Shown: piece by piece, positions 34,313 to 43,360 of the stretch
Layout: each line of letters begins with the position of its first letter
Position numbering within the stretch: position 1 is the first letter of the stretch
NCBI RefSeq assembly: GCF_050410775.1
Contig: NZ_CP191229.1
DNA: 64,000 nucleotides
Strand: one strand, 5' to 3'
DNA from: Erwinia sp050410775
GTDB taxonomy: Bacteria; Pseudomonadota; Gammaproteobacteria; Enterobacterales; Enterobacteriaceae
Notes under the pieces: model-generated
Database searches by the model: none
The model's input: only the letters and a program-made list of their open reading frames with translations
Told to the model about the DNA's origin: nothing
Position numbers and translations under genes: made by a program

Positions 34313-34867
34313 TCAGTCGTTGCCGAAGCGGCCAACCAGTCCGGCGGCGCCCAGCGCATGACCTTTCAGACGGCCCAGCAGCTCCTCTCTGCTCAGGCCG
34401 CGCGTCAGGACGTTCGCCGGGAGATCGGTCGCGATAAGCGTGAAGTTGTAGTGGTGAGCGCCGCTGCCTGCGGGCGGGCAGGGGCCATAGTAGCGCAGGG
34501 TGCCGGGCGTGTTCGTGCCGCCGGTAAAGCCTGTGCCGTCGCTCAGATCGCTCTGGGCAAACTGGGTGCGGCTGGCGGGAATGTTGTATGCGACCATATG
34601 GTTCACGCCCAGTCCTTTCGCCCCCACCAGATCGTCCACGATCAGTACATAACTTTGCGTTCCCGCCGGGGGGTTCTCCCAGCTTAGCGCCGGAGAAATA
34701 TTCTCCCCGGTGCAGGCCGCTTTCCCTGCGGCATTGCCGGCGAACTTTTTGTCGAGCAGGGCATTATCGTTAAAATCGGGGGAGCTGAGCGTAAACGGCG
34801 GCGTTGCCGCTTCTGCCGCAGCGGCAAGGCTCAACAGCAGAGACACAGAGAGCAGCGTTTTCTTCAT
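34313..34867 (-). CDS. Periplasmic YbhB/YbcL (Raf-kinase-inhibitor-like) protein
   Basis: 184 aa with a signal peptide (MKKTLLSVSLLLSLAAAAEA). The mature protein has PEBP-fold marks: SPALSWENPPAGTQSYVLIVDD, the conserved YYGPCPPAGSGAHHYNF, and GRF near the end. The family binds phospholipid-like or anionic ligands in the canonical pocket, but the physiological role in bacteria is unclear. The start is set at the signal peptide; an upstream in-frame ATG is ignored. Confidence 0.85.
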   Translation of the reverse strand: MKKTLLSVSLLLSLAAAAEAATPPFTLSSPDFNDNALLDKKFAGNAAGKAACTGENISPALSWENPPAGTQSYVLIVDDLVGAKGLGVNHMVAYNIPASRTQFAQSDLSDGTGFTGGTNTPGTLRYYGPCPPAGSGAHHYNFTLIATDLPANVLTRGLSREELLGRLKGHALGAAGLVGRFGND

Positions 34868-35092
34868 CGGATAACCCTTTTGTAAAATGGCCTGCAAACA
34901 GCCTGGCCGATAACTTATCTCTTCGCCAGGCCGCCATCATGCAGCCTGATTGCGTAACGCTTCACCCTCTTCTCGCCGTTACGGGTTGTCTCTCATGGCC
35001 GGAATTATGCTAAGGTAACCTTTCGCTAATTTTGTGAGACACCTTACGTTTTCAGCTAAAAAACATATTGCCTGACGGCACATTATGAGGTT

Positions 35093-36553
35093 ATGAGCAG
35101 ACTAAACGCCCTCTCTCCCGCATTCTCCGCGCTGCTGGCGGCCCTGATTACGGTGCTGCCCGGTCTGCGATCCGCCTTCGCGCTGACCACGCCAACGACC
35201 GTTGCGGATGCCCCTTTCGAGGATCCCGCCCGCTTCAGTAAATTGCAGAGTCAGCTGCCTGAATTAGGCAGCGACAACGATGCGGCGGCGCAGGCGCTGG
35301 AAAAACGCATCGCAGAGGCGATGAAAAGCATCGGCGAAGCCAGCATGAACAGCGACGACAATGTTTCGCTGGGCGAACAGGCCAGCCAGTGGGCGTTTAC
35401 GCAGTTTCGCGACGAGGCGACGCGCCGCGCTGAAGATGAAGCGTTACAGCTGCTCTCGCCTTATGGCCGCGCGGACCTTTCCCTGATGGTCGATGCCGAA
35501 GGGAGTTTCAACGGCACCACCGCACAGCTGATCACGCCCTGGCAGGATAACTACCAGTATCTGACCTTCAGTCAGTTAGGGCTTGAACAGACTGACTATG
35601 GGCTGGTGGGCAATGCCGGACTCGGGCAGCGCTGGCTGGTGGGAGACTGGCGGCTGGGTTATAACGGGTTTATTGACAGCCTGCTTGAGTCGGACCAGCA
35701 GCGCGGTTCGCTGGGGGCAGAAGCGTGGGGGGATTACCTGCGGTTTTCCGCCAATTACTATCAGCCGCTCTCAGGCTGGCGCGACCGGACGCACACTTCA
35801 CAGATGCGCATGGCGCGCGGTTATGACATCACCACCCAGGGTTATCTGCCGTTTTACCGTCAGCTCGGTGTTTCGCTCAGCTATGAACAGTACCTGGGGA
35901 AAGAGGTGGATCTCTTTAACAGCGGCACAACGGCGACCAATCCCTCTGCCGTCAAGCTGGGCGTGAGCTATACACCCGTCCCCCTCTTTACCCTGACCGC
36001 GTCGCACAAAACGGCGGATACGGGCGAGACGCAGGATCAGGTTGGGCTGAAAATGAACTACCGGATCGGCGTGGCGCTGAGTAAGCAGCTCTCGGCGCAG
36101 AACGTTGCGGCGGCGCACTCGCTAAGCGGTAGCCGCTACGATGCGGTGGCCCGCAGCAACACGCCAGTAATGGAATTTCGCCAGCGCAAGACGCTCTCGG
36201 TATTTCTTGCCACGCCGCCGTGGCAGGTGCAGCCGGGAGAAACGCTGCCGCTGAAGTTGCAAATCTATAACGCTAATCCCATCAAGGCGATTAGCTGGCA
36301 GGGCGATACGCAGGCGCTCAGCCTGACGCCGCCGCCCGACAATACCAGCCCCCGGGGATGGAGCATCATTATCCCCGCCTGGGACAGTTCGCCGGAAGCC
36401 AGCAACGAATACCGCCTCTCGGTCACGCTGGAGGATGAGAGGGATCAGCGGGTCACCTCGAACTGGATCACGCTGAAGCTGACCCCGCCGGTAAGCCTCT
36501 CTACGGGTAGCAGCCCTCAGTACAATCTGATGGCGCCGCTTAACAACAGATAA
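35093..36553 (+). CDS. ychO: Inverse autotransporter, YchO-like invasin family
   Basis: 486 aa. A signal peptide of about 30 residues is followed by a short periplasmic region and an inverse-autotransporter beta-barrel (about 120-340) with WQDNYQYLTFSQLGLEQTDYGLVGNAGLGQRW and LGAEAWGDYLRFSANYYQPLSGW. A single Ig-like or D00-like region follows (EFRQRKTLSVFLATPPWQVQPGETLPLKLQI). The length is close to E. coli YchO (about 464 aa), and no long passenger is present. It acts in the outer membrane, possibly in adhesion. Confidence 0.87.
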   Translation: MSRLNALSPAFSALLAALITVLPGLRSAFALTTPTTVADAPFEDPARFSKLQSQLPELGSDNDAAAQALEKRIAEAMKSIGEASMNSDDNVSLGEQASQWAFTQFRDEATRRAEDEALQLLSPYGRADLSLMVDAEGSFNGTTAQLITPWQDNYQYLTFSQLGLEQTDYGLVGNAGLGQRWLVGDWRLGYNGFIDSLLESDQQRGSLGAEAWGDYLRFSANYYQPLSGWRDRTHTSQMRMARGYDITTQGYLPFYRQLGVSLSYEQYLGKEVDLFNSGTTATNPSAVKLGVSYTPVPLFTLTASHKTADTGETQDQVGLKMNYRIGVALSKQLSAQNVAAAHSLSGSRYDAVARSNTPVMEFRQRKTLSVFLATPPWQVQPGETLPLKLQIYNANPIKAISWQGDTQALSLTPPPDNTSPRGWSIIIPAWDSSPEASNEYRLSVTLEDERDQRVTSNWITLKLTPPVSLSTGSSPQYNLMAPLNNR

Positions 36554-36670
36554 AGCCGCGGGCTGTCAAGATGGGCTCAGGAAATAAATGTGATTAAACT
36601 CACAAAATAGTGCTGGGAAGCGGCGGCGGAATTTGCCAGAATCGGCAAAAAATTGACTCGCCTGCCTATC

Positions 36671-37576
36671 ATGATCGTCCGACCGCATCGCCACTGGTTT
36701 ATCCGCCTGTTTGCCTGGCACGGCTCTGTGCTGCCCGGCATTCTGTTTCGTCTCAGCCTGAATTTGCTGATGTCCGTCGTCGCCATTTTTTCTCTGGAGT
36801 GGTATGAAACGCTGGGCATCAGGCTGACGCTGGCGCCCTTCAGCCTGCTTGGGGTTTCCATCGCCATCTTCCTCGGCTTTCGCAACAGCGTCTGCTATGC
36901 GCGCTTTACCGAAGCGCGGCAGCTGTGGGGCGGCCTGCTGATTGCCTGTCGTACTATTCTGCGGCAGGTTGATGCCATCTCTCCCGCCAGCGGGCCACGC
37001 ATTACCGCGCTACTTATGGCGTTTTGCCACAGCCTGAAGCACCAGCTGCGCCATACCGACCCGCGGGCGGATCTGCAACGCTATCTGGGGGACGAGGCGA
37101 AGGAGATTCTGCGTCTCCGTGCGCCAACCAACGCTATTGAAATGAAAATCTCCCGCTGGCTCAGCGAACAGCGGCGTAGCGGGGCAGTGTCGGACGTTGT
37201 GTATGCCCAACTGGATAGCAGTATCCATCAGCTTTCACTGGTGCTTGGAGGCTGCGAGCGCCTGGCCAGTATGCCGCTTCCGTTCGCCTACGGGCTGCTG
37301 CTGCACCGCACCGTCTATCTCTTCTGTACGCTACTGCCTTTTGCGCTGGTGCCGGATCTGCACTACATGACGCCGCTGGTCTCGGTGTTTATCGCCTACA
37401 GCTTCCTCTCGCTGGATACGCTGGCAGAAGAGCTGGAGATGCCGTTTGGCTATGCGAATAATCACCTGCCGATGGACGCCATGTGCACCAATATTGAAAT
37501 CAATCTGCTGGAGATGACTGACCAGCCCGGTCTGCCCGCCACGCCCGTCCCGGATGCCTGGTATCGTCTGACCTGA
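36671..37576 (+). CDS. yneE: Bestrophin-like membrane protein YneE
   Basis: 301 aa, matching E. coli YneE throughout (MIVRPHRHW start, LAPFSLLGVSIAIFLGFRNSVCYARFTEARQLWGG, PFAYGLLLHRTVYLFC, LDTLAEELEMPFGYANNHLPMDA). Bestrophin homologues form pentameric anion or cation channels in the membrane. Four hydrophobic segments are visible, two near the N-terminus and two around 215-260. The start is taken by homology; the Shine-Dalgarno sequence is weak. Confidence 0.9.
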   Translation: MIVRPHRHWFIRLFAWHGSVLPGILFRLSLNLLMSVVAIFSLEWYETLGIRLTLAPFSLLGVSIAIFLGFRNSVCYARFTEARQLWGGLLIACRTILRQVDAISPASGPRITALLMAFCHSLKHQLRHTDPRADLQRYLGDEAKEILRLRAPTNAIEMKISRWLSEQRRSGAVSDVVYAQLDSSIHQLSLVLGGCERLASMPLPFAYGLLLHRTVYLFCTLLPFALVPDLHYMTPLVSVFIAYSFLSLDTLAEELEMPFGYANNHLPMDAMCTNIEINLLEMTDQPGLPATPVPDAWYRLT

Positions 37577-37623
37577 GCAGGGAAAAGGCGTCTCCTGAAA
37601 AGGGGGCGCCGTCGTATTCTTTG

Positions 37624-37833
37624 CCAGACTCCAGACCCCAGACTCCAGACCCCAGACCCCAGACCCCAGACCCCAGACCCCAGACCCCAGACCCCAGACC
37701 CCAGACCCCAGACCCCAGACCCCAGACCCCAGACCCCAGACCCCAGACCCCAGACCCCAGACCCCAGACCCCAGACCCCAGACCCCAGACCCCAGACCCC
37801 AGACCCCAGACCCCAGACCCCAGACCCCAGACC
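37624..37833. repeat. Tandem array of a 7-bp unit, 30 copies
   Basis: Thirty head-to-tail units of CCAGACC (units 1 and 3 are CCAGACT), 210 bp in total and otherwise perfect. The lower strand reads (GGGGTCT)n, a run of G4 tracts separated by three bases, able in principle to form G-quadruplexes. It begins 47 bp after the yneE stop. The unit is not a multiple of three, so frames through it cycle. Confidence 0.97.
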
Positions 37834-37843
37834 CGCAAAACCT

Positions 37844-37879
37844 GCCAAATCTACTAAATCCGCCAACTCAGCCAAATCC
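37844..37879. repeat. Four imperfect 9-bp tandem repeats
   Basis: Consecutive units GCCAAATCT, ACTAAATCC, GCCAACTCA and GCCAAATCC, starting 10 bp after the heptamer array. The units are imperfect, so this is a minor, older repeat. Confidence 0.6.
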
Positions 37880-37911
37880 GCGCCTTTCCGGCTGACCTCC
37901 TTTAGTGAAGC

Positions 37912-37928
37912 TGCGCCAAAAGGGTGCA
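37912..37928 (+). promoter_or_regulatory. NtrC binding site upstream of astC
   Basis: TGCGCCAAAAGGGTGCA matches the NtrC palindrome TGCACC-N5-GGTGCA with one mismatch. It lies about 210 bp upstream of the astC sigma-54 promoter, a distance at which enhancer sites act. Confidence 0.75.
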
Positions 37929-38137
37929 GAATTTGCCCCTTTTTGACACCTAATTCCGGCTGCGATCACAAAAGCGATATTTTATTTTATCTTTGCATAA
38001 TTCTTCTCTTTTTTATGCGGGAAGAGAGGCGCCATGTCATTATTATTCACTTTTTATGCATTAAGAGTGAATGGCGTTATGCTTTAAGTTATTGATATTG
38101 TGTTTTCTGGTTGAGTTTATGCAGTTTTATCGCTGGC

Positions 38138-38153
38138 TGGCATGAACTCTGCA
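38138..38153 (+). promoter_or_regulatory. Sigma-54 promoter of the ast operon
   Basis: TGGCATGAACTCTGCA has GG (38139-38140) and GC (38151-38152) separated by ten bases, as in the E. coli astC promoter. It lies about 88 bp upstream of the astC ATG. With the NtrC site it implies nitrogen-limited expression of arginine catabolism. Confidence 0.78.
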
Positions 38154-38240
38154 ACTTACAGTGAGGGCCAGATGAATCATTTCATTAACATAATTCAAAC
38201 GTAAATTTCACCTGCCAGCGCGCAGTCCAGAGAGGCCGTC

Positions 38241-39461
38241 ATGCAATCAGAAGTCACCCGCGAAGATTTTGACCGTTGGATCGTTCCAACCTATGCGCCC
38301 GCCAGCTTTATTCCGGTCCGGGCGGAAGGATCCACGCTCTGGGATGAACAGGGCAAAAGCTACATCGACTTTGCCGGCGGCATCGCCGTCAACGCGCTGG
38401 GACACGCCCATCCGGAACTGCAACAGGCGCTGGTTGAGCAGGCGGCCCTGCTCTGGCATACCGGGAACGGCTACACCAACCAGCCCATTCTGAAGCTGGC
38501 GAAGCAGCTGATCGACGCCACCTTCGCCGACCGCGTTTTTTTCTGCAACTCCGGTGCGGAAGCCAATGAAGCGGCGCTGAAGCTGGCCCGCAAAGTGGCG
38601 CATGACCGCAGCGGAGCCGGGAAAAGCGGCATTGTGGCGTTTAAAAATGCCTTTCATGGCCGTACGCTGTTCACCGTCTCTGCCGGAGGGCAGCCTGCCT
38701 ATTCTGCCGATTTCGCGCCGCTCCCGGCCGATATTCACCATGCTGTTTATAACGATCTTGCCTCGGCGGCCGCGCTGATCAACGACAACACCTGCGCCGT
38801 GATCGTGGAACCCATTCAGGGCGAAGGGGGCGTGGTGCCCGCTGAGCCAGAGTTCCTGCGCGGTCTGCGCGAGCTTTGCGATAAGCATCAGGCCCTGCTG
38901 ATTTTTGATGAGGTGCAGAGCGGTGTGGGCCGCACCGGTTCGCTTTATGCCTATATGCACTACGGCGTAACGCCGGATGTGCTGTCAACCGCCAAAGCGC
39001 TGGGCGGCGGCTTCCCGGTCGGTGCCATGCTCACCACCGAAGAATATGCCAGTGCGCTCAGCGTGGGCACCCACGGTACGACCTACGGCGGGAACCCGCT
39101 GGCAGGTGCCGTGGGCGGTAAAGTGATGGAACTGATTAATCGCCCCGACGTGCTGGAAGGGGTGGCTGAACGCCATCGCTGGTTTGTTGAAGAACTGAAC
39201 GCGATTAACCAGCGGCTGCATCTTTTTAGCGAAATCCGCGGGCTGGGCCTGCTGATCGGCTGCGTGCTCAATCAGGATTACAGCGGCCAGTCCAAAGCCT
39301 TCAGCCAGGCAGCGGCGAAAGAGGGGCTGATGGTGCTGATTGCGGGTGCCAGCGTGATCCGTTTTGCGCCATCGCTGATTATCAGCGAAGCCGAAATCCG
39401 GGAGGGCCTGGCGCGCTTTGAGCTTGCCTGCCGGACAGTGACTGAAGGAGCCGGCGCATGA
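38241..39461 (+). CDS. astC: Succinylornithine transaminase AstC
   Basis: 406 aa PLP-dependent class III aminotransferase. NSGAEANEAALKLAR, FHGRTLFTVSAGGQ, IFDEVQSGVGRTG and STAKALGGGFPVGAM (PLP lysine) are present. It converts N2-succinylornithine to N2-succinylglutamate semialdehyde in the arginine succinyltransferase pathway. The close paralogue ArgD has similar motifs, but its position at the head of astCADBE settles the call. It overlaps astA by 4 bp. Confidence 0.94.
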   Translation: MQSEVTREDFDRWIVPTYAPASFIPVRAEGSTLWDEQGKSYIDFAGGIAVNALGHAHPELQQALVEQAALLWHTGNGYTNQPILKLAKQLIDATFADRVFFCNSGAEANEAALKLARKVAHDRSGAGKSGIVAFKNAFHGRTLFTVSAGGQPAYSADFAPLPADIHHAVYNDLASAAALINDNTCAVIVEPIQGEGGVVPAEPEFLRGLRELCDKHQALLIFDEVQSGVGRTGSLYAYMHYGVTPDVLSTAKALGGGFPVGAMLTTEEYASALSVGTHGTTYGGNPLAGAVGGKVMELINRPDVLEGVAERHRWFVEELNAINQRLHLFSEIRGLGLLIGCVLNQDYSGQSKAFSQAAAKEGLMVLIAGASVIRFAPSLIISEAEIREGLARFELACRTVTEGAGA

Positions 39462-40489
39462 TGGTTATCCGTCCCGTTGAGCGTGACGATCTTGCGCAGC
39501 TGATGGCCCTTGCGGAAAAAACCGGCGGGGGGCTGACCTCGCTGCCCGTCGACAGCGAAACCCTGGCAGCGCGCATCGATCGCTCCATTCAGACCTGGCA
39601 GGGCAAGCTGCCGCGGGCGGAGCAGGGCTATGTGTTCGTGCTTGAGGAGAGCGACAGCGGCAAAGCCGTGGGCATCTGCGCCATTGAGGTGGCCGTTGGG
39701 CTGCAGGACCCCTGGTATAATTTTCGCGTCGGCACCCAGGTTCACGCCTCGCGTGAGCTGAACGTTTATAACATCCTGCCGACGCTGTCGCTCAGTAACG
39801 ATCATACCGGCAGCAGCGAACTCTGTACGCTGTTTCTCGATCCTGATTACCGCAACGGTAAGAACGGCTATCTGCTCTCCAAATCCCGCTTTCTGTTTAT
39901 CGCGGCCTTTCGCGACCGTTTCACGCAGAAACTGGTGGCGGAGATGCGCGGCGTCAGCGATGAGCAGGGGCATTCGCCGTTCTGGGAAAGCGTGGGCAGC
40001 CGGTTCTTCTCGATGTCCTTCAGCGAGGCGGATCATCTGTGCGGGACCGGACAGAAGGCGTTTATTGCCGAGCTGATGCCCAAGCATCCTCTCTATATTG
40101 ACTATCTGTCGGAGGAAGCAAAGGCGGTGATAGGCACCACGCACGAGCAGACATCGCCAGCGCGCGCCGTGCTGGAGGCGGAAGGTTTCCGCTACATGAA
40201 TTATATCGACATCTTTGACGGCGGTCCGACTCTTGAGTGCGATATCGACCAGGTACGCGCCGTGCGCCAAAGCCGTCTGGTACGGTTTGAGACGGGCGTA
40301 CAGGACAGTACGCTGCCGCTCTGCCTGGTGGCTAATGAGCGCTATGAGACGTTCCGCGCCGCCGTGGTGCATGGCGATCCGCAGGCCGACACGCTGATTA
40401 TCAGCCAGGCGGATGCTGAAAGTTTAGGCTGCTCGCCGGGTGATTCCCTGCGTGTGGTGACGCTGAATTGTGAGGAGAAAAAAGCATGA
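39458..40489 (+). CDS. astA: Arginine N-succinyltransferase AstA
   Basis: 343 aa. The N-terminus MMVIRPVERDDLAQLMALAEKTGGGLTSLP and the core LNVYNILPTLSLSNDHTGSSELCTLFLDPDYR are diagnostic. It transfers succinyl from succinyl-CoA to the alpha-amino group of arginine, the first step of the pathway. It overlaps both astC and astD by 4 bp. Confidence 0.96.
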   Translation: MMVIRPVERDDLAQLMALAEKTGGGLTSLPVDSETLAARIDRSIQTWQGKLPRAEQGYVFVLEESDSGKAVGICAIEVAVGLQDPWYNFRVGTQVHASRELNVYNILPTLSLSNDHTGSSELCTLFLDPDYRNGKNGYLLSKSRFLFIAAFRDRFTQKLVAEMRGVSDEQGHSPFWESVGSRFFSMSFSEADHLCGTGQKAFIAELMPKHPLYIDYLSEEAKAVIGTTHEQTSPARAVLEAEGFRYMNYIDIFDGGPTLECDIDQVRAVRQSRLVRFETGVQDSTLPLCLVANERYETFRAAVVHGDPQADTLIISQADAESLGCSPGDSLRVVTLNCEEKKA

Positions 40490-41955
40490 CGCACTGTATT
40501 AACGGGCAATGGGTGACGGGTGCAGGTGACAGTGTCACAAAAAGCGATCCGGTGAGCGGGGAACTGCTGTGGCAGGGGAACGCGGCCAGCAGCGGTCAGG
40601 TCGGTTCTGCGTGTGAAGCGGCCCGCGCGGCTTTCCCCGGCTGGGCGCGTCGTCCGTTCAGCGAGCGCCAGCAGATCGCGGAGAAATTCGCGGCGCTGCT
40701 GGAGGAAAATAAAGCGGATCTGACCGCCACTATTGCCCGTGAAACCGGCAAGCCGCGCTGGGAAGCGCAGACGGAAGTGCAGGCGATGATCAATAAAGTG
40801 GCGATCTCGGTGACGGCTTATCACAAGCGCACTGGTGAAACCAGCGAAGGTGAAACTTCTCTGCGCCACCGTCCGCACGGCGTGATGGCGGTATTTGGCC
40901 CCTATAACTTTCCGGGGCATCTGCCGAACGGCCATATCGTACCGGCCCTGCTGGCAGGCAATACGGTGGTGTTTAAGCCGAGTGAACTGACGCCCATGAC
41001 CGCTGAGAAAACCGTCCGGCTCTGGCTGAGCGCCGGGCTGCCGCCGGGCGTGCTTAATATGGTACAGGGAGGGCGCGCCAGCGGACAGTTACTGGCGCAG
41101 CATTCAGAGATTGATGGCCTGCTCTTTACCGGCAGCGCTAACACCGGCTATCAGCTACACCGGCAGTTTGCCGGCCAGCCGGAGAAGATGCTGGCGCTGG
41201 AGATGGGCGGCAATAACGCTTTGATCGTCGAAGATTTTGAAGAGGTAGATGCGGCGGTCAACATAGCGGTGCAGTCGGCCTTTATCACCGCCGGCCAGCG
41301 CTGCACCTGTGCCCGCCGGTTGCTGGTTAAGCGCGGAGCCGCAGGCGACGCTTTCCTGGCAAGGCTGGCAGAGGTGGCGGGCAAGATCCGTACCGGGCGC
41401 TGGGACGATGAACCGCAGCCGTTTATGGGCAGCGTGATCTCTTTCCAGGCGGCCGAACATATCTATAGCGAATGGCAGGCGAGGGTGGATGCCGGCGGTA
41501 AAGTGCTGCTGCCGATGCGCTGGCCTGAGCGAAGCAGCGCGCTGCTGACGCCCGGTATTATCGACGTCACCCACCTGCGCAATATGCCGGATGAAGAGGT
41601 CTTTGGTCCGCTGCTGATGGTGATCCGCTATGACGATTTTGACGAGGCGCTGCGCCTTGCCAATGCGACCCGTTACGGCCTCTCCTGCGGGCTGATCTCT
41701 CTGCAGAATGAGCTGTTTGATCGCCTGCTGATCGAGGCCAGGGCCGGCATCGTCAACTGGAATAAACCGCTTACCGGCGCGGCGAGCACCGCACCCTTCG
41801 GCGGTATTGGCGCGTCGGGAAATCACCGTGCCAGCGCGTTCTACGCCGCAGATTACTGCGCATGGCCAATGGCCTCCCTGGCTTCTGCCAGCCTTTCCCT
41901 GCCGGCCACGCTTTCTCCCGGGCTGGACTTCACTCCAGCAGGAGGCGGGCAGTGA
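40486..41955 (+). CDS. astD: Succinylglutamate-semialdehyde dehydrogenase AstD
   Basis: 489 aa NAD-dependent aldehyde dehydrogenase. It has the GPYNFPGHLPNGHI segment, LEMGGNNALIV with the general-base region, and the catalytic Cys in TAGQRCTCARRLL. It oxidises N-succinylglutamate semialdehyde to N-succinylglutamate. The stop overlaps the GTG start of astB by 4 bp. Confidence 0.95.
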   Translation: MTHCINGQWVTGAGDSVTKSDPVSGELLWQGNAASSGQVGSACEAARAAFPGWARRPFSERQQIAEKFAALLEENKADLTATIARETGKPRWEAQTEVQAMINKVAISVTAYHKRTGETSEGETSLRHRPHGVMAVFGPYNFPGHLPNGHIVPALLAGNTVVFKPSELTPMTAEKTVRLWLSAGLPPGVLNMVQGGRASGQLLAQHSEIDGLLFTGSANTGYQLHRQFAGQPEKMLALEMGGNNALIVEDFEEVDAAVNIAVQSAFITAGQRCTCARRLLVKRGAAGDAFLARLAEVAGKIRTGRWDDEPQPFMGSVISFQAAEHIYSEWQARVDAGGKVLLPMRWPERSSALLTPGIIDVTHLRNMPDEEVFGPLLMVIRYDDFDEALRLANATRYGLSCGLISLQNELFDRLLIEARAGIVNWNKPLTGAASTAPFGGIGASGNHRASAFYAADYCAWPMASLASASLSLPATLSPGLDFTPAGGGQ

Positions 41956-43280
41956 GCGCGCGTGAGGTTAACTTTGACGGGCTGCCTGGCCTGACGCACC
42001 ACTATGCCGGTCTGTCGTACGGTAACGAAGCCTCAACCCGTCATCAGCATCAGCTCTCTAATCCGAAGCTGGCCGCTCAGCAGGGGCTGATGAAGATGAA
42101 AACGCTGGCCGATCTCGGTTACGTGCAGGGCGTTATTCCGCCCCATGAGCGGCCCAACGTGGCCGCGCTGCGGCAGATTGGTTTCAGCGGTACGGATGCG
42201 CAAATAGTGGAAAAAGCGGCCCGACAGGCGCCGCAGCTGCTTTCAGCCGCCAGTTCGGCGTCGGCTATGTGGGTGGCGAATGCCGCTACCGTTTCGCCGT
42301 CCGCCGACAGCGCTGATGGGCGTGTTCATCTTACGGTCGCCAATCTGAATAACAAATTTCATCGCGCGTCGGAAGCGCCCACAACGACTGCGTTGCTACG
42401 GGCGATTTTCCACCACCCGCAGCATTTTACCGTCCATGACGCGCTGCCGCAGGTCGCGTTGTTTGGTGATGAAGGTGCGGCTAACCATAACCGGTTCTGC
42501 TCTCAGCACGGTGAGCCAGGCGTACAACTATTTATTTACGGGCGCGACGATCGCCACAGCGGGCTGATCCCGGCGCGCTATCCGGCTCGTCAGTCGCTGG
42601 AGGCGAGTGAGGCCGTAGTAAGACTTAACCAGCTTAATACCGATCGCGTTATTTTTGCCCAGCAAAACCCGGCGGTGATCGATCAGGGCGTGTTTCATAA
42701 CGACGTGATTGCCGTCAGTAACCAGCAGGTTCTGTTCTGTCACGAGCTTGCCTTTCTTGAGCAGGCTGAGTTGGTAAAAACCCTTTCTTCGAAGGTGCAA
42801 GGTTTCACCCTCATCGAAGTGCCGGACAACCAGGTAAGCGTGGCGGATGCGGTGTCGACCTACCTCTTTAACAGCCAGCTGCTCAGCAAGCCCGGTGGCA
42901 AAATGCTGCTGGTTCTGCCGGAGGAGGCGCGTAAACATGCTGGCGTATGGCGCTACCTCTGCAATCTGATTGAAAGCGGCGGGCCGATAGATGAACTGAA
43001 GGTATTCGATCTGCGTGAGAGCATGTGCAACGGGGGTGGGCCAGCCTGCCTGCGGCTGCGCGTGGTGCTGAACGAGGCTGAACTGGCGGCGGTCAATCCT
43101 GGGGTAATAATGAATGACAGCCTGTTCGTAACCCTGAATGGCTGGGTGGAAAAGCATTACCGCGACCGCCTCTCTCAGCATGACCTGGGGGACCCTCAGC
43201 TGCTGACTGAGGGACGGGAAGCGCTGGATGAGCTGACGAAGCTGCTAAACTTAGGGAATGTTTATCCGTTTCAGCAGTAG
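41952..43280 (+). CDS. astB: N-succinylarginine dihydrolase AstB
   Basis: 442 aa. It releases two ammonia and CO2 from succinylarginine to give succinylornithine. Family segments are VNFDGLPGLTHHYAGLSYGNEASTRH, ALPQVALFGDEGAANHNRF, VIDQGVFHNDVIAVSN and the catalytic Cys region in NGGGPACLRLRVVL. The GTG at 41952 is chosen because it matches the known N-terminus and overlaps astD; the longer open frame starts inside astD. Confidence 0.94.
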   Translation: MSAREVNFDGLPGLTHHYAGLSYGNEASTRHQHQLSNPKLAAQQGLMKMKTLADLGYVQGVIPPHERPNVAALRQIGFSGTDAQIVEKAARQAPQLLSAASSASAMWVANAATVSPSADSADGRVHLTVANLNNKFHRASEAPTTTALLRAIFHHPQHFTVHDALPQVALFGDEGAANHNRFCSQHGEPGVQLFIYGRDDRHSGLIPARYPARQSLEASEAVVRLNQLNTDRVIFAQQNPAVIDQGVFHNDVIAVSNQQVLFCHELAFLEQAELVKTLSSKVQGFTLIEVPDNQVSVADAVSTYLFNSQLLSKPGGKMLLVLPEEARKHAGVWRYLCNLIESGGPIDELKVFDLRESMCNGGGPACLRLRVVLNEAELAAVNPGVIMNDSLFVTLNGWVEKHYRDRLSQHDLGDPQLLTEGREALDELTKLLNLGNVYPFQQ

Positions 43281-43360
43281 CGACGGATAAAAAGCGCCTG
43301 ACGGCCCCTGACGCTGGCTTGACGCCATACAGGGAAACGCATCCGCACCAAGGAGAAAGC

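Larger units (their letters stand above)
37577..38240. other. Long intergenic region between yneE and astC
   Basis: This 664-bp region contains the 210-bp heptamer array, four 9-bp imperfect repeats, an NtrC-like site and a sigma-54 promoter. Between 37940 and 38130 it is AT-rich, with halves resembling ArgR boxes (ATTCAC...GTGAAT near 38046-38074). No gene is seen; the open frames through the array are artefacts of its base composition. Confidence 0.8.

Noticed and set aside
37624..37833. CRISPR array
   Set aside because: The units are 7 bp and contiguous with no spacers, and no cas genes are present.
37462..37875. Open frames through the heptamer array on both strands (repetitive Gly-Val-Trp-Gly and Pro-Asp-Arg type proteins)
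   Set aside because: They arise only because the 7-bp unit lacks stops in any frame; no ribosome binding site and no family similarity outside the repeat.
38040..38080. ArgR boxes upstream of astC
   Set aside because: ATTCAC and GTGAAT halves are present but the order and spacing do not fit a full 18-bp ARG box with confidence.
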